64,000 bases of DNA from NCBI GenBank assembly GCA_001899685.1, contig MKWG01000007.1, forward strand, positions 62,001 through 126,000, written 5' to 3'. The notes beneath the pieces are model-generated. The model did no database searches. It had not been told where the DNA came from and saw only the letters and a list, made by a program, of their open reading frames with translations. Of this stretch, positions 15,609-23,649 are shown piece by piece. The position numbers and the translations under genes were made by a program. Each line of letters begins with the position of its first letter. Within the stretch, counting starts at the first letter, position 1. This stretch comes from Sphingobacteriales bacterium 44-15 (GTDB lineage Bacteria; Bacteroidota; Bacteroidia; Chitinophagales; Chitinophagaceae).

Positions 15609-17177
15609 TTAATCAAAAAAACGAAATGAATACAGATCAGCATCATGAAGCACAAAACGCAGGCGAACAGGTTTTCCGGACAAAGCCCCCAGATCACTTC
15701 CTTCTTTCCATTCAATAACGCGTTCAATAGTATCGCCGAACACCGGCTGTATGTCTTTCAAAGCAAAACCCGGAATAACTGCGCCTTTTTCATCCTGTAT
15801 TTCTACCTCAACAGAACCCGCTACTGAAGTAGAAAAATTGATTGATAGTTTATTGCCTTTGAAACGAAAAGCCCGAGTAATGATTTCCCCTCCGGACATC
15901 GGCGCATTGACCGATACAAAGCCATCAAGGCGCATCGTATAGCGTCTCAAATCACTGGTCCGTGCTTCATTTGTCCACGAGTTTTCTGTTGAATAAAAAG
16001 ACATTTCGTTTGGAGCTCCCGGCAGGTCTGATCTGGTTTCAGCAATTCCCCAGCATATATACTGATGTCCATAATTCCAGGTACCTGCTCTTTCTATCCC
16101 GGGCCGAAAAAAGCTCTCCTCCCATCTGTCAAAAGATATACCATCCCTGCTGCTCATCAACATTGCATCTGTAAGCGCTGTACCATAGCGTAAATGGTGG
16201 CTACTTCTCAACTCCCTGTGCGGAAGGTCGGGCAGGGCATGCATTGAAGGAGACCAACCCAGCTCAATATAACGGGTAGGGATACCTAATAAAATATGAG
16301 GAGCCCTGTAATATGTGTTCACCTGGTTGGTATAGAGCTCAATTCTCATGGTATCATCATAGGTAACATCTTTTACATCGGTCCAGTGTATAAAATCTTT
16401 TGATACGGCAGTGCGTACAGCCCTGACACCTCCGGCAGTAAGCGTATTTTCACTTTCACCATTTTTAAAATATCGCCAATAGGCTCTGTATTCTTTTTTA
16501 ACACTATCCCAAAAACCCACATTTTGGGAATCGAATGCACCTTCTGTAATCACGGGTTTATCTGCCATAGGTAACCAATGAATAGCATCCGCCGATTTAA
16601 AAGCAAATAATCCCCTGGGATTACTGGAACATACGAATGCTTTATAACGGGCATCCGCCGGCGCATCAGGATTAAGATCTTTAAACATAGATGCGTTGTC
16701 TCCCATTTTCAATTCCACACCGGCTATATTACCACTCATGATAACAATATTGTTCTTTTTAGGGCCATTCACCTCATATATCCCCAGCTCTGGTTTAGTC
16801 CAGGAAATCCCATCAGCACTTTCAGCATAACAGATATAAAAGGGATGTGCTTCTTTCAGGCTTTCTTTGGTAGCTGCAATATGAGAACCACGATAATACA
16901 TCCTGTAAATACCGCCATCTTTAAATAAACTATGATAACCACAGGTATTACCTTCCCATGGCTGATCATGTACAATTGCCACTCCTTTGGGATCGGGATG
17001 ATGTAAAACCCGCTGCGCTTTTCCACTAAGGCTTTCAATCATAAATCCGTCAACGAACAGCTCTCTGCGGGAACCTATATCAATAATTTTCTTTGCCTTT
17101 TGTGCAAACAGAAAAGAAATATTGGTTGTTAGAAACAACGAGACAACGAGAAAGAAAAGAAATCGCCTGCAATACAT
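15609..17177 (-). CDS. Secreted beta-propeller protein, GH32/43-like (paralogue 1)
   Basis: This 522-residue protein has a signal peptide (about 1-26, ending FLFAQ). Family signatures are: RRELFVDGFMIE at the start, QPWEGNTCGYHSLFKDGG and YRMYYRG near 80-100, YAESADGISWTKPELGIY, AFDSQNVGFWD, SKDFIHWTDV, LYTNQVNTYYRAPHIL and a C-terminal beta domain ending DADLYSFRFFD. The repeated strand patterns with an S-x-DG-x-x-W element suggest a five-bladed propeller as in GH32/43 families, but I cannot assign a CAZy family. It is closest to the 30232-31863 paralogue (shared SSRDGxxF, RPG, WGxxETxSD segments). It is expected in the periplasm or outside the cell, trimming the operon's glycan. Confidence 0.8.
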   Translation of the reverse strand: MYCRRFLFFLVVSLFLTTNISFLFAQKAKKIIDIGSRRELFVDGFMIESLSGKAQRVLHHPDPKGVAIVHDQPWEGNTCGYHSLFKDGGIYRMYYRGSHIAATKESLKEAHPFYICYAESADGISWTKPELGIYEVNGPKKNNIVIMSGNIAGVELKMGDNASMFKDLNPDAPADARYKAFVCSSNPRGLFAFKSADAIHWLPMADKPVITEGAFDSQNVGFWDSVKKEYRAYWRYFKNGESENTLTAGGVRAVRTAVSKDFIHWTDVKDVTYDDTMRIELYTNQVNTYYRAPHILLGIPTRYIELGWSPSMHALPDLPHRELRSSHHLRYGTALTDAMLMSSRDGISFDRWEESFFRPGIERAGTWNYGHQYICWGIAETRSDLPGAPNEMSFYSTENSWTNEARTSDLRRYTMRLDGFVSVNAPMSGGEIITRAFRFKGNKLSINFSTSVAGSVEVEIQDEKGAVIPGFALKDIQPVFGDTIERVIEWKEGSDLGALSGKPVRLRFVLHDADLYSFRFFD

Positions 17178-17256
17178 TTTTAACTGTTTTTCTTATAAAT
17201 AATCATTCAGGGCAATTCAGAATTGCCGGTAGTCAAATCATTCTCTTACCAGCCCT

Positions 17257-18369
17257 TTATACCAAAATCCGGACGAATGCTATCTTGGTAGTGTCAGCAG
17301 AAGTACCTGCATAGTAATAAGCCAATACTTCATTATTCCCGAGATACAGCAAAGCAGGATGCCCGGCAGAAAACTGTACCATCTCTGCCCATGCGCCGTT
17401 CATGCTGATCTCCCTGCTGTCCTGCTTACCCGAATCTGCTTCATATACTATAAGCGATTCATCAAACCCACTCCGGATATCTTTGCTTGTCCTCACAGTA
17501 ATAACCGGTTTTATTGATCTGTCAATATCGATCGTCATTAATCTTCCGTCTTTCAGAACAATTGGTTGCCCGGGTTGTCCATATATCCCGGTATCCCAAA
17601 GCGCTCCCCAGGTTTTTCCTCCGTCTTTGCTCCATTTTGTATGGATGTTTTTATACTGATTAGTTACTCCGTCCAGCGTCCAGAAGAAATCAATGATTGA
17701 TATACCATCTGCCAGCACCTGCGGCCGCTGGTCCCAATAGTACATATTCTTTTCCTCCGTGACCATCACCGGGTCTTTCCAGGTATTACCGCCATCGTAA
17801 GAAAAGACCATCGCAGAACGATGTATCCACTCATTGGGATCACCTACTGCTTTGTTGATCTCGAACTGGCAAATAATTGTTCCGTTCTTAAGCATTAACG
17901 GAGGACCGGTCAATGGCACAGGTGCATTGATGCCATCTATTGTCATTAATTGCGGCACAGACCAGGAGACTCCCTCATCATCCGAAAAGCAATAAAAAAT
18001 CCTCGTATCTTTTAATGTTTCTTCAGCAGGATCATAATACGGCAGCGAAGTGTCCGAACAATCTACCCAGTTCAACAACATCAGGAGCCTGTCTTCCTCC
18101 AATGGAATCACGTAGGCTGTTCTGCTTTGGCCCTGTACTCCATTTATATCCGGTAGCTTCACCGGCTCAAAAGGCGTACTCCACGAGTTTCCTTCATCAT
18201 CCGACCAGCAAATAACAGCATGCATAAAATCACAATCTCCCTTTTTCTCTGAAGCCTTAAATGACGCCAGCCACCTGCCGGAAGGAAGCTTTTGTATGGA
18301 GGGGAATGTGTTGCTGCCAAAACGACGATCACCGGGAGTGGGAATGATTCCCCTGCTGATAATTTTCAT
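17257..18369 (-). CDS. BNR/sialidase-like beta-propeller protein, no signal peptide
   Basis: This 370-residue protein has four Asp-box motifs, SDDEGNSW, SDDEGVSW, SYDGGNTW and SKDGGKTW, spaced along the first two thirds as in six-bladed sialidase propellers. FPSIQKLPSGRWLASFKASE near the N-terminus resembles the first sialidase strand. It starts directly with MKIISRGIIPTPGDRRFGS and has no signal peptide, unlike the second BNR protein of this operon (27502-28671), so it is probably cytoplasmic. The arginine triad that would prove exo-sialidase activity could not be placed. It lies 79 bp upstream of paralogue 1. Confidence 0.85.
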   Translation of the reverse strand: MKIISRGIIPTPGDRRFGSNTFPSIQKLPSGRWLASFKASEKKGDCDFMHAVICWSDDEGNSWSTPFEPVKLPDINGVQGQSRTAYVIPLEEDRLLMLLNWVDCSDTSLPYYDPAEETLKDTRIFYCFSDDEGVSWSVPQLMTIDGINAPVPLTGPPLMLKNGTIICQFEINKAVGDPNEWIHRSAMVFSYDGGNTWKDPVMVTEEKNMYYWDQRPQVLADGISIIDFFWTLDGVTNQYKNIHTKWSKDGGKTWGALWDTGIYGQPGQPIVLKDGRLMTIDIDRSIKPVITVRTSKDIRSGFDESLIVYEADSGKQDSREISMNGAWAEMVQFSAGHPALLYLGNNEVLAYYYAGTSADTTKIAFVRILV

Positions 18370-18399
18370 TGGAGATAGTTTAACATTTTTCCAATTGGT

Positions 18400-18530
18400 T
18401 CCGGGAACTTAGTGCTATGTCAAACGTGAAATGAGAAATGTGAGAGGTTGAAACATTCACTATTCACTATTGCCCTACTCACCTTTATCCCCTGCCTGCC
18501 GGTAGGTAAGTCTCACTTTTCACGATAGCA
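18400..18530. repeat. Word-like intergenic repeat (TGAAATGAGAAATGTGAGAGG and ATTCACTATTC types)
   Basis: The 219-bp spacer before the flavoenzyme end holds AACGTGAAATGAGAAATGTG, CATTCACTATTCACTATTG and CCTGCCTGCCGGTAGG. The first unit also occurs at 40602-40630 upstream of the ceramidase-like gene end, and the CATTCAC unit at 62680-62720. No gene or clear promoter is visible. Confidence 0.65.
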
Positions 18531-18588
18531 TACAGATATAATTGGCTTGACTTAACACTAGTAAAAGTTTTCGGTCACAAAGTCTGTA

Positions 18589-19809
18589 TCAATGCCTTCT
18601 TTTTGCAACGTTTTTTTGCTGTACCGTTTGAGCAAGGTATTTTTCTGTTTGTTCGTTGCTGAAACGGGAGAGTGAAAACGCATCAATATTGACAGAGGTT
18701 TTTCCGTCTGTAACTAATTCTGCCAGGAGTAGTCCTGATACAGGGTTATAGGCAAACCCGCCGGAATGAAAGGCAACACCTACAAATAAGCCCGGGACCT
18801 CGGTCACAGGGCCGAGTATCGGTTCTCCATCCATGGAAAAAGTAAGCAGCCCTGTTTTTGAGCTTTCCCACCGGAGATTTTTTACCGGGGGGAAATAAGA
18901 AGAAAAATTTTCCCTCACTTTTTCTCTCAAGATAGCTTCTGTATAACGCGGATCCGGCGACCGTAACAGGTCATCAAGATGAAAATTCATATCCGAAACC
19001 CGCCATTCTTCCCGGTCTGACGTTTCAATTCCAAACAATAGCCGTCCACCTGCTGCAGGTCTGCAGTAACCATAGAACGGATCAGCATTCACACAAGGAA
19101 TACTCATAGTATGATGCAGGGGCTCTGTAACGTAACGTTGATGTACAACTGTTTTTACAGGCAGCTTCAGCCCAAGCCTGGAAAACAAAACATTGGTCCA
19201 TCCATATACAGTACTTACTACGGCATCTGCCTCAATCAATCCTTTCTCTGTTATAACACCGGCTATGCTTCCCGAGCGTAATACAAAATCTTTGACAGGT
19301 TCCTCTTCCCTGATATCAACACCCAATTTATTACACGCAATTTTCAGCGCTGCAAGATAATCTTCCGGCTCACTGTATCCGCCCAAAGGGTCAAAAAGCC
19401 CTACCAGTTCACCGGAAGGGTAAAGATCAGGCCACCGCGTACGCATTTCCTTTGCCGTCAGGATTTCAAAAGGTGCACCGCATTGCTCATACAGGGGCAA
19501 TAACAATTTTCTTTGTTCCCAGGCTTGCTGATCCAGCAAATTGAGTGTACCAACGTCCTGAAAACTATAGCCGTTCAATTCAGAAGATAATTCACGGAAT
19601 AATCGCAACGCAACCTTCCTGGCTTCAACACCTGTTTTACTCCAAAGCAATCCTGTAATGATACCTGCGGCCCGGCTGCTGGAACCATCTCCTGTTTTTC
19701 CTTTATCAAAAACAATTATTTTTCCGGCTTCTTTTTTCGCCAGCCTGTACGCGGTACTCAGCCCGGTTACACCTGCCCCTATGATTATTATAGTCCTTTT
19801 ATTAAGCAT
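18589..19809 (-). CDS. FAD-dependent oxidoreductase, DAO family (glycine/sarcosine oxidase-like)
   Basis: This 406-residue flavoprotein has the ADP-binding fold at the N-terminus (IIIIGAGVTGLSTAYRLAK), the second FAD contact FDKGKTGDGSSSRAAGIIT, and the C-terminal glycine-rich segment GLFVGVAFHSGGFAYNPVSG common to D-amino-acid, glycine and sarcosine oxidases. These enzymes oxidise a C-N bond to an imine. I start at the ATG at 19809; a GTG at 19818 is also in frame. In operon B it fits with the aminotransferase fusion and, in operon C, with RidA, which removes reactive imines. The amine substrate is not known. Confidence 0.9.
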   Translation of the reverse strand: MLNKRTIIIIGAGVTGLSTAYRLAKKEAGKIIVFDKGKTGDGSSSRAAGIITGLLWSKTGVEARKVALRLFRELSSELNGYSFQDVGTLNLLDQQAWEQRKLLLPLYEQCGAPFEILTAKEMRTRWPDLYPSGELVGLFDPLGGYSEPEDYLAALKIACNKLGVDIREEEPVKDFVLRSGSIAGVITEKGLIEADAVVSTVYGWTNVLFSRLGLKLPVKTVVHQRYVTEPLHHTMSIPCVNADPFYGYCRPAAGGRLLFGIETSDREEWRVSDMNFHLDDLLRSPDPRYTEAILREKVRENFSSYFPPVKNLRWESSKTGLLTFSMDGEPILGPVTEVPGLFVGVAFHSGGFAYNPVSGLLLAELVTDGKTSVNIDAFSLSRFSNEQTEKYLAQTVQQKNVAKRRH

Positions 19810-19934
19810 ATAACACACTCTCTTTTCTAACCTGTTGATCGCATGTTTTCTTTGGTTCTCAAAATGACTGTTAAATTTACCCCTGATCCATAAATAACTT
19901 TGCTACTATCATGCTGGATTTACATACTATCTTA

Positions 19935-22061
19935 TTAAAGTGGCAGGGTATTATGCCAACGCTGCAAAATTTGTTGTGAAGAGAGCACTTCAGTAGTAAC
20001 CAATACATCTTTTATCACACCTTCCATCAATGCTTCATCAGCAGACTTAGACATGTGCCTGTAAGTAGTAAAATTACCGGTCCGGTCACCTCCTATTACC
20101 AGGTCATTTCCCAGGTATATGCCCACTTCATGTAAAGCGTCAGGCAAATCGAAATAAGCTTTTACACTTCTGTCGCTGTACAAATGTGCCGCTCCCGCGT
20201 CCAGTTGCTTAACAGCTACAGGGTTACCATCAAAATAGAGCACTACTTTGCCGTAGTCATAGGTAACGGCAATCTGGTGATATTTTCCATCTATGAAATT
20301 AAGGGGGCCAGAAGTTACGCTCTGCCCGTTTACAATAAACCTGCATCCCTGCATTGATTGACCGGAAGGATCAAAATCAACTATCAACTCTCCCGTTACG
20401 AAGGAACCGCTCCCGCGATAATTGCTGAACAGCCTCGTCTGTTTCGTTGTGGTTGGCTTAACCATTGCAGAAAGGGTAAATCGTGGTCCCAAAAAAGAGG
20501 AGCCCGGGATTTCTACAGGACGATAAGCACCTTCTGCAACAGGCCTGAAAACTACAGCATCTTTGAATGGTTGTATACTCACAACAAGATCCGGTGATCC
20601 GGGTTTTATTATGCTGTCTCCCCGGAAGGCAAATAAAGATGCATTTTTCAAAATGAAGCGCAACTTCAGCAACGCTGCGGAAGGTAATCTTTTTCCTTTC
20701 CAGTTTGCAAGGATTTCTATATTGTCTTTTCCTTTGATTATACAGGCACTTCTTTCATAACCCGGCAGTACATTTCCCGATGCATCCAATACCTCCACCT
20801 GTATCTGCCCGCCTTTGGTATCTGCATTTATATATAAGTTACCTTTTAAGTTACTCAGTACCCTGGTAGTAATAACACCCTGTTTTCCCTGTGCATCGAG
20901 CGATACAAAACGGTCTTTGGGGAGCGTGGCGATACCAACTCCCGAACGTCCTTGTTTATTGGAAGCATGCGTGATATTTGAGCCGCCATACCATAATTTT
21001 ACCGTGTCGTGTTCTACAAGCGGATGGTTGGTAGAAAATACCATTCCCTCGTCCCAGGAACCGGTCTTTCCTATCGGCAGGATTGGCATTCTCACCCCGT
21101 TAACTGCTTCCTGCCGGGCCCAGCGGATACCGTCTCTGCTACTTACAAGTTCACAATATATGGGACCATCATTGTTGCCATCGGTAATATGAAATATCCA
21201 TAGAAACCCCAGGTAGGCAGACTGATAAGCAAAACCGCTCAGCCCGTAGAATTCGGTACGTTGCCCGGGAGTTGTCACCCAATGATCATCTGTACTGTCG
21301 GGTACCAGGATAAGTTGAGCCGACGGCCATTGTTCAAAATCCTTTGTAGCGGTATAACCTACACAACGCCTGTTAAACCCACTAACAGGGGCAAATATTT
21401 TAGGATATCCTATATACGACCAGTTATGCGGATCCCAGTTAAAATTACCAACATCGCCGGGATCTTTAAGAATGGGGTTCCTGTTTACGTCCTTCCAATG
21501 AATTCCGTCTGAAGAGTATGCTCCCCAGAAACCACTGATCAAATGATCAGGAGAAGTTCTTCCGTAGTCATAGTTGATCAGCTTATATCTTTTTAAGGTA
21601 TCCTTTTCCCAGGGTGTATATATAACCTGGGGAAGATGATCTTCCTTTGTTCGTCTCAAAAAAATATTGTTTTGTGTTGTCCCCTGAAAGTTTATTAACC
21701 CAAGGGATGGTTTCTGCCAGTGAACACCGTCGGCGCTAACAGCATACAGATTAGTATACTCTCCATTCCAGGCATGATACCACATTCTGTAGCCCTTTCG
21801 GGGAGATTCTTCAGGTAAAACCGTACCATACAAATAACTTGTCGTTCCCTCCCATGGCTTATCTGCCGTCAGTACAGGATTATCTCCATACTTAACAAAA
21901 GGATGATACTGCCGTACAACGTTCTCTTTATGATCAATCAGGTAATCGTCAACCATAAGTTCCCACGGACCAGTGAGGTCTGAAGGATTGCTTTGCGATA
22001 CAACGCGTGCTGCAAACAGTATAAGGAATGTCAAATGAAACAACACGGTAGCTGAACGCAT
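19935..22061 (-). CDS. Secreted GH32/43-like propeller with C-terminal LamG domain (paralogue 2)
   Basis: A 708-residue protein with a signal peptide (about 1-23, AARVVSQ). Residues about 27-480 follow the paralogue pattern: ELMVDDYLIDHKENVVRQYHP, KPWEGTTSYLYGTV, YRMWYHAW, VSADGVHWQKPSLGLI, YSSDGIHWKDV, KLWYGGSN and a C-terminal beta domain ending NASLFAFRGDS. It is the most divergent of the five and the only one with an extra domain: about 490-708 looks like a concanavalin/LamG jelly roll (FTLSAMVKPTTTKQTRLFSN, GKYHQIAVTYDYGKVVLYFDG). The LamG domain probably binds the glycan. Enzyme activity is not proven by any motif I can place. Confidence 0.82.
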   Translation of the reverse strand: MRSATVLFHLTFLILFAARVVSQSNPSDLTGPWELMVDDYLIDHKENVVRQYHPFVKYGDNPVLTADKPWEGTTSYLYGTVLPEESPRKGYRMWYHAWNGEYTNLYAVSADGVHWQKPSLGLINFQGTTQNNIFLRRTKEDHLPQVIYTPWEKDTLKRYKLINYDYGRTSPDHLISGFWGAYSSDGIHWKDVNRNPILKDPGDVGNFNWDPHNWSYIGYPKIFAPVSGFNRRCVGYTATKDFEQWPSAQLILVPDSTDDHWVTTPGQRTEFYGLSGFAYQSAYLGFLWIFHITDGNNDGPIYCELVSSRDGIRWARQEAVNGVRMPILPIGKTGSWDEGMVFSTNHPLVEHDTVKLWYGGSNITHASNKQGRSGVGIATLPKDRFVSLDAQGKQGVITTRVLSNLKGNLYINADTKGGQIQVEVLDASGNVLPGYERSACIIKGKDNIEILANWKGKRLPSAALLKLRFILKNASLFAFRGDSIIKPGSPDLVVSIQPFKDAVVFRPVAEGAYRPVEIPGSSFLGPRFTLSAMVKPTTTKQTRLFSNYRGSGSFVTGELIVDFDPSGQSMQGCRFIVNGQSVTSGPLNFIDGKYHQIAVTYDYGKVVLYFDGNPVAVKQLDAGAAHLYSDRSVKAYFDLPDALHEVGIYLGNDLVIGGDRTGNFTTYRHMSKSADEALMEGVIKDVLVTTEVLSSQQILQRWHNTLPL

Positions 22062-22110
22062 TGGAGTAGTATTTGAACAAATAAATAATGTTAAGGCAGT
22101 CTTTCAGCAT

Positions 22111-23613
22111 TCACGCCGGGAGCCTTCCTTTTATTGAACGGTCAATGATACTAAAACATATTGCTCCCAAGATTCCTGCTACCAGGGATACAGGCATGAT
22201 CCAAAGCACTGTAATGCCACCCATTCCCCAGAACGCTATAGCAACCGCTATACTCACAGCCAAAATCCCACCTAAAAAAGTACCCCTTTCTGTTGCAAAC
22301 GGAACAAATAAAGCCATAAAAAAGAGCACAAATAACGGAGCGACAAACAGGTTCACTACCTTCATAATAATATCGTACAGGTTACCGGATACCCTGGCTA
22401 CTATGAAACTAAGCACCATGATGACAATACCCATTACAAATGAGAGTTTTTTTATCTGTTGCAACGATTTCTTTTGCCGCCCGTCTTTTCTAAAACGGTT
22501 AAGAATATCTTCTGCTATCACGGAAGACACGCTGTTTAATCCGGAAGACAGACTTGACATAGCAGCTGCCAGGAGTCCCGAAATCAATAATCCGGATAAT
22601 CCTACCGGCAGCCCTATCAAAATAAAGCGCGGGAATAAAGTATCCGCCTGCTCTGTTATCGGCTTACCCTGCAGTAAACCGGAATTAAAAGTAAAATATG
22701 CCAGCATGGATAAACCCACTAAAGCCAGCAACGTGGATGCAAACATATCTGACAAGAGCGCTATCTTAAAGGAACGTCTCGCTGTTTTTGCATCAGGAGT
22801 GGCCAGGTAGCGCTGTACTGCAATCTGATCGGAGCCATTTGTGCAGACATACCATACCAGTACCGACAGCATAGCATTGGCTAATGTCGTCCTTTGCTGA
22901 GGATCAAATTTCAATGCGAATGTACCCCAGTGGGATGGCCATTCTTTCGGGAAAATAGCGCCCACTGAGCCAAGATGCCAGCAAACAATTATCACGCTCA
23001 GCAATGCCCCTCCCAGAAAAATGCAGGATTGAACGATGTCGGTGACTACTACAGCCTTCAGTCCCCCCATGGTAGTATAAATAACAGTGATTATGGTAAG
23101 CAGCCCGGCTATCCATGGTACATAAGCCTTATCAAATTGTATAACAGAATACAGGGCTACATCAACCGTTACGTAAATAATGGTAGCCATCCAAAGTAAC
23201 CGTAACAATAAAAACATAACGGTACCCAGTAATCGCACAGACAAACCAAGCTTTTGTTCCAGTATTTCATATGCACTGGTTACCCCTGTTTTCATAATAG
23301 CCGGTATGATCCACCATCCTACAATAACATATACCAGTGGAAAGGCCAATGCGCCCGCAAAAATAATGGGACCATGCAGGATCATCTCGCCCGGGGTGGT
23401 TATATAACTTAATGTACTGACCAACGTCGCAAATAACGATATACCGATGGAGGCAGGCTTCATTTTCCGGCCTCCCAATAAATATTCTTCCTTTGTTTTA
23501 TTCTTTCGCTGGTAATACCACCCTATTCCCAGCATACCGGCCCCGTAGATGATCAATATGGTCCAGTCTAAAAAGGACAGTGCCCGGGAAGAAACCTGAA
23601 GCAATCTAAACAT
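22111..23613 (-). CDS. Sodium:solute symporter (SSS family)
   Basis: This 500-residue membrane protein has 13 or so hydrophobic segments. It shows the family signature near the N-terminus (RKNKTKEEYLLGGRKMKPASIGISLFATLVSTLSY), the TM5 region YTTMGGLKAVVVTDIVQ, and the GLLAAAMSSLSSGLNSVSSVI segment carrying the serines of the second sodium site. It should import a sugar, sialic acid-like acid, or other small organic solute with Na+ across the inner membrane. Operon B thus has its own inner-membrane importer, while operon A carries a separate MFS carrier. Spacers are 49 bp and 36 bp on either side. Confidence 0.94.
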   Translation of the reverse strand: MFRLLQVSSRALSFLDWTILIIYGAGMLGIGWYYQRKNKTKEEYLLGGRKMKPASIGISLFATLVSTLSYITTPGEMILHGPIIFAGALAFPLVYVIVGWWIIPAIMKTGVTSAYEILEQKLGLSVRLLGTVMFLLLRLLWMATIIYVTVDVALYSVIQFDKAYVPWIAGLLTIITVIYTTMGGLKAVVVTDIVQSCIFLGGALLSVIIVCWHLGSVGAIFPKEWPSHWGTFALKFDPQQRTTLANAMLSVLVWYVCTNGSDQIAVQRYLATPDAKTARRSFKIALLSDMFASTLLALVGLSMLAYFTFNSGLLQGKPITEQADTLFPRFILIGLPVGLSGLLISGLLAAAMSSLSSGLNSVSSVIAEDILNRFRKDGRQKKSLQQIKKLSFVMGIVIMVLSFIVARVSGNLYDIIMKVVNLFVAPLFVLFFMALFVPFATERGTFLGGILAVSIAVAIAFWGMGGITVLWIMPVSLVAGILGAICFSIIDRSIKGRLPA

Positions 23614-23649
23614 TGGTTAATCAGTATTAATAATCAGCTATTTTGATTT

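Noticed and set aside
15609-17177. Assigning a definite CAZy family and substrate to the propeller paralogues
   Set aside because: The motifs fit a GH32/43-like propeller in general, but I could not place a catalytic triad with certainty, so only a fold-level call is made.
22088-22810. 240-codon plus-strand frame
   Set aside because: It lies antisense to the sodium:solute symporter, whose membrane-protein signature is clear; the plus-strand translation is a shadow.
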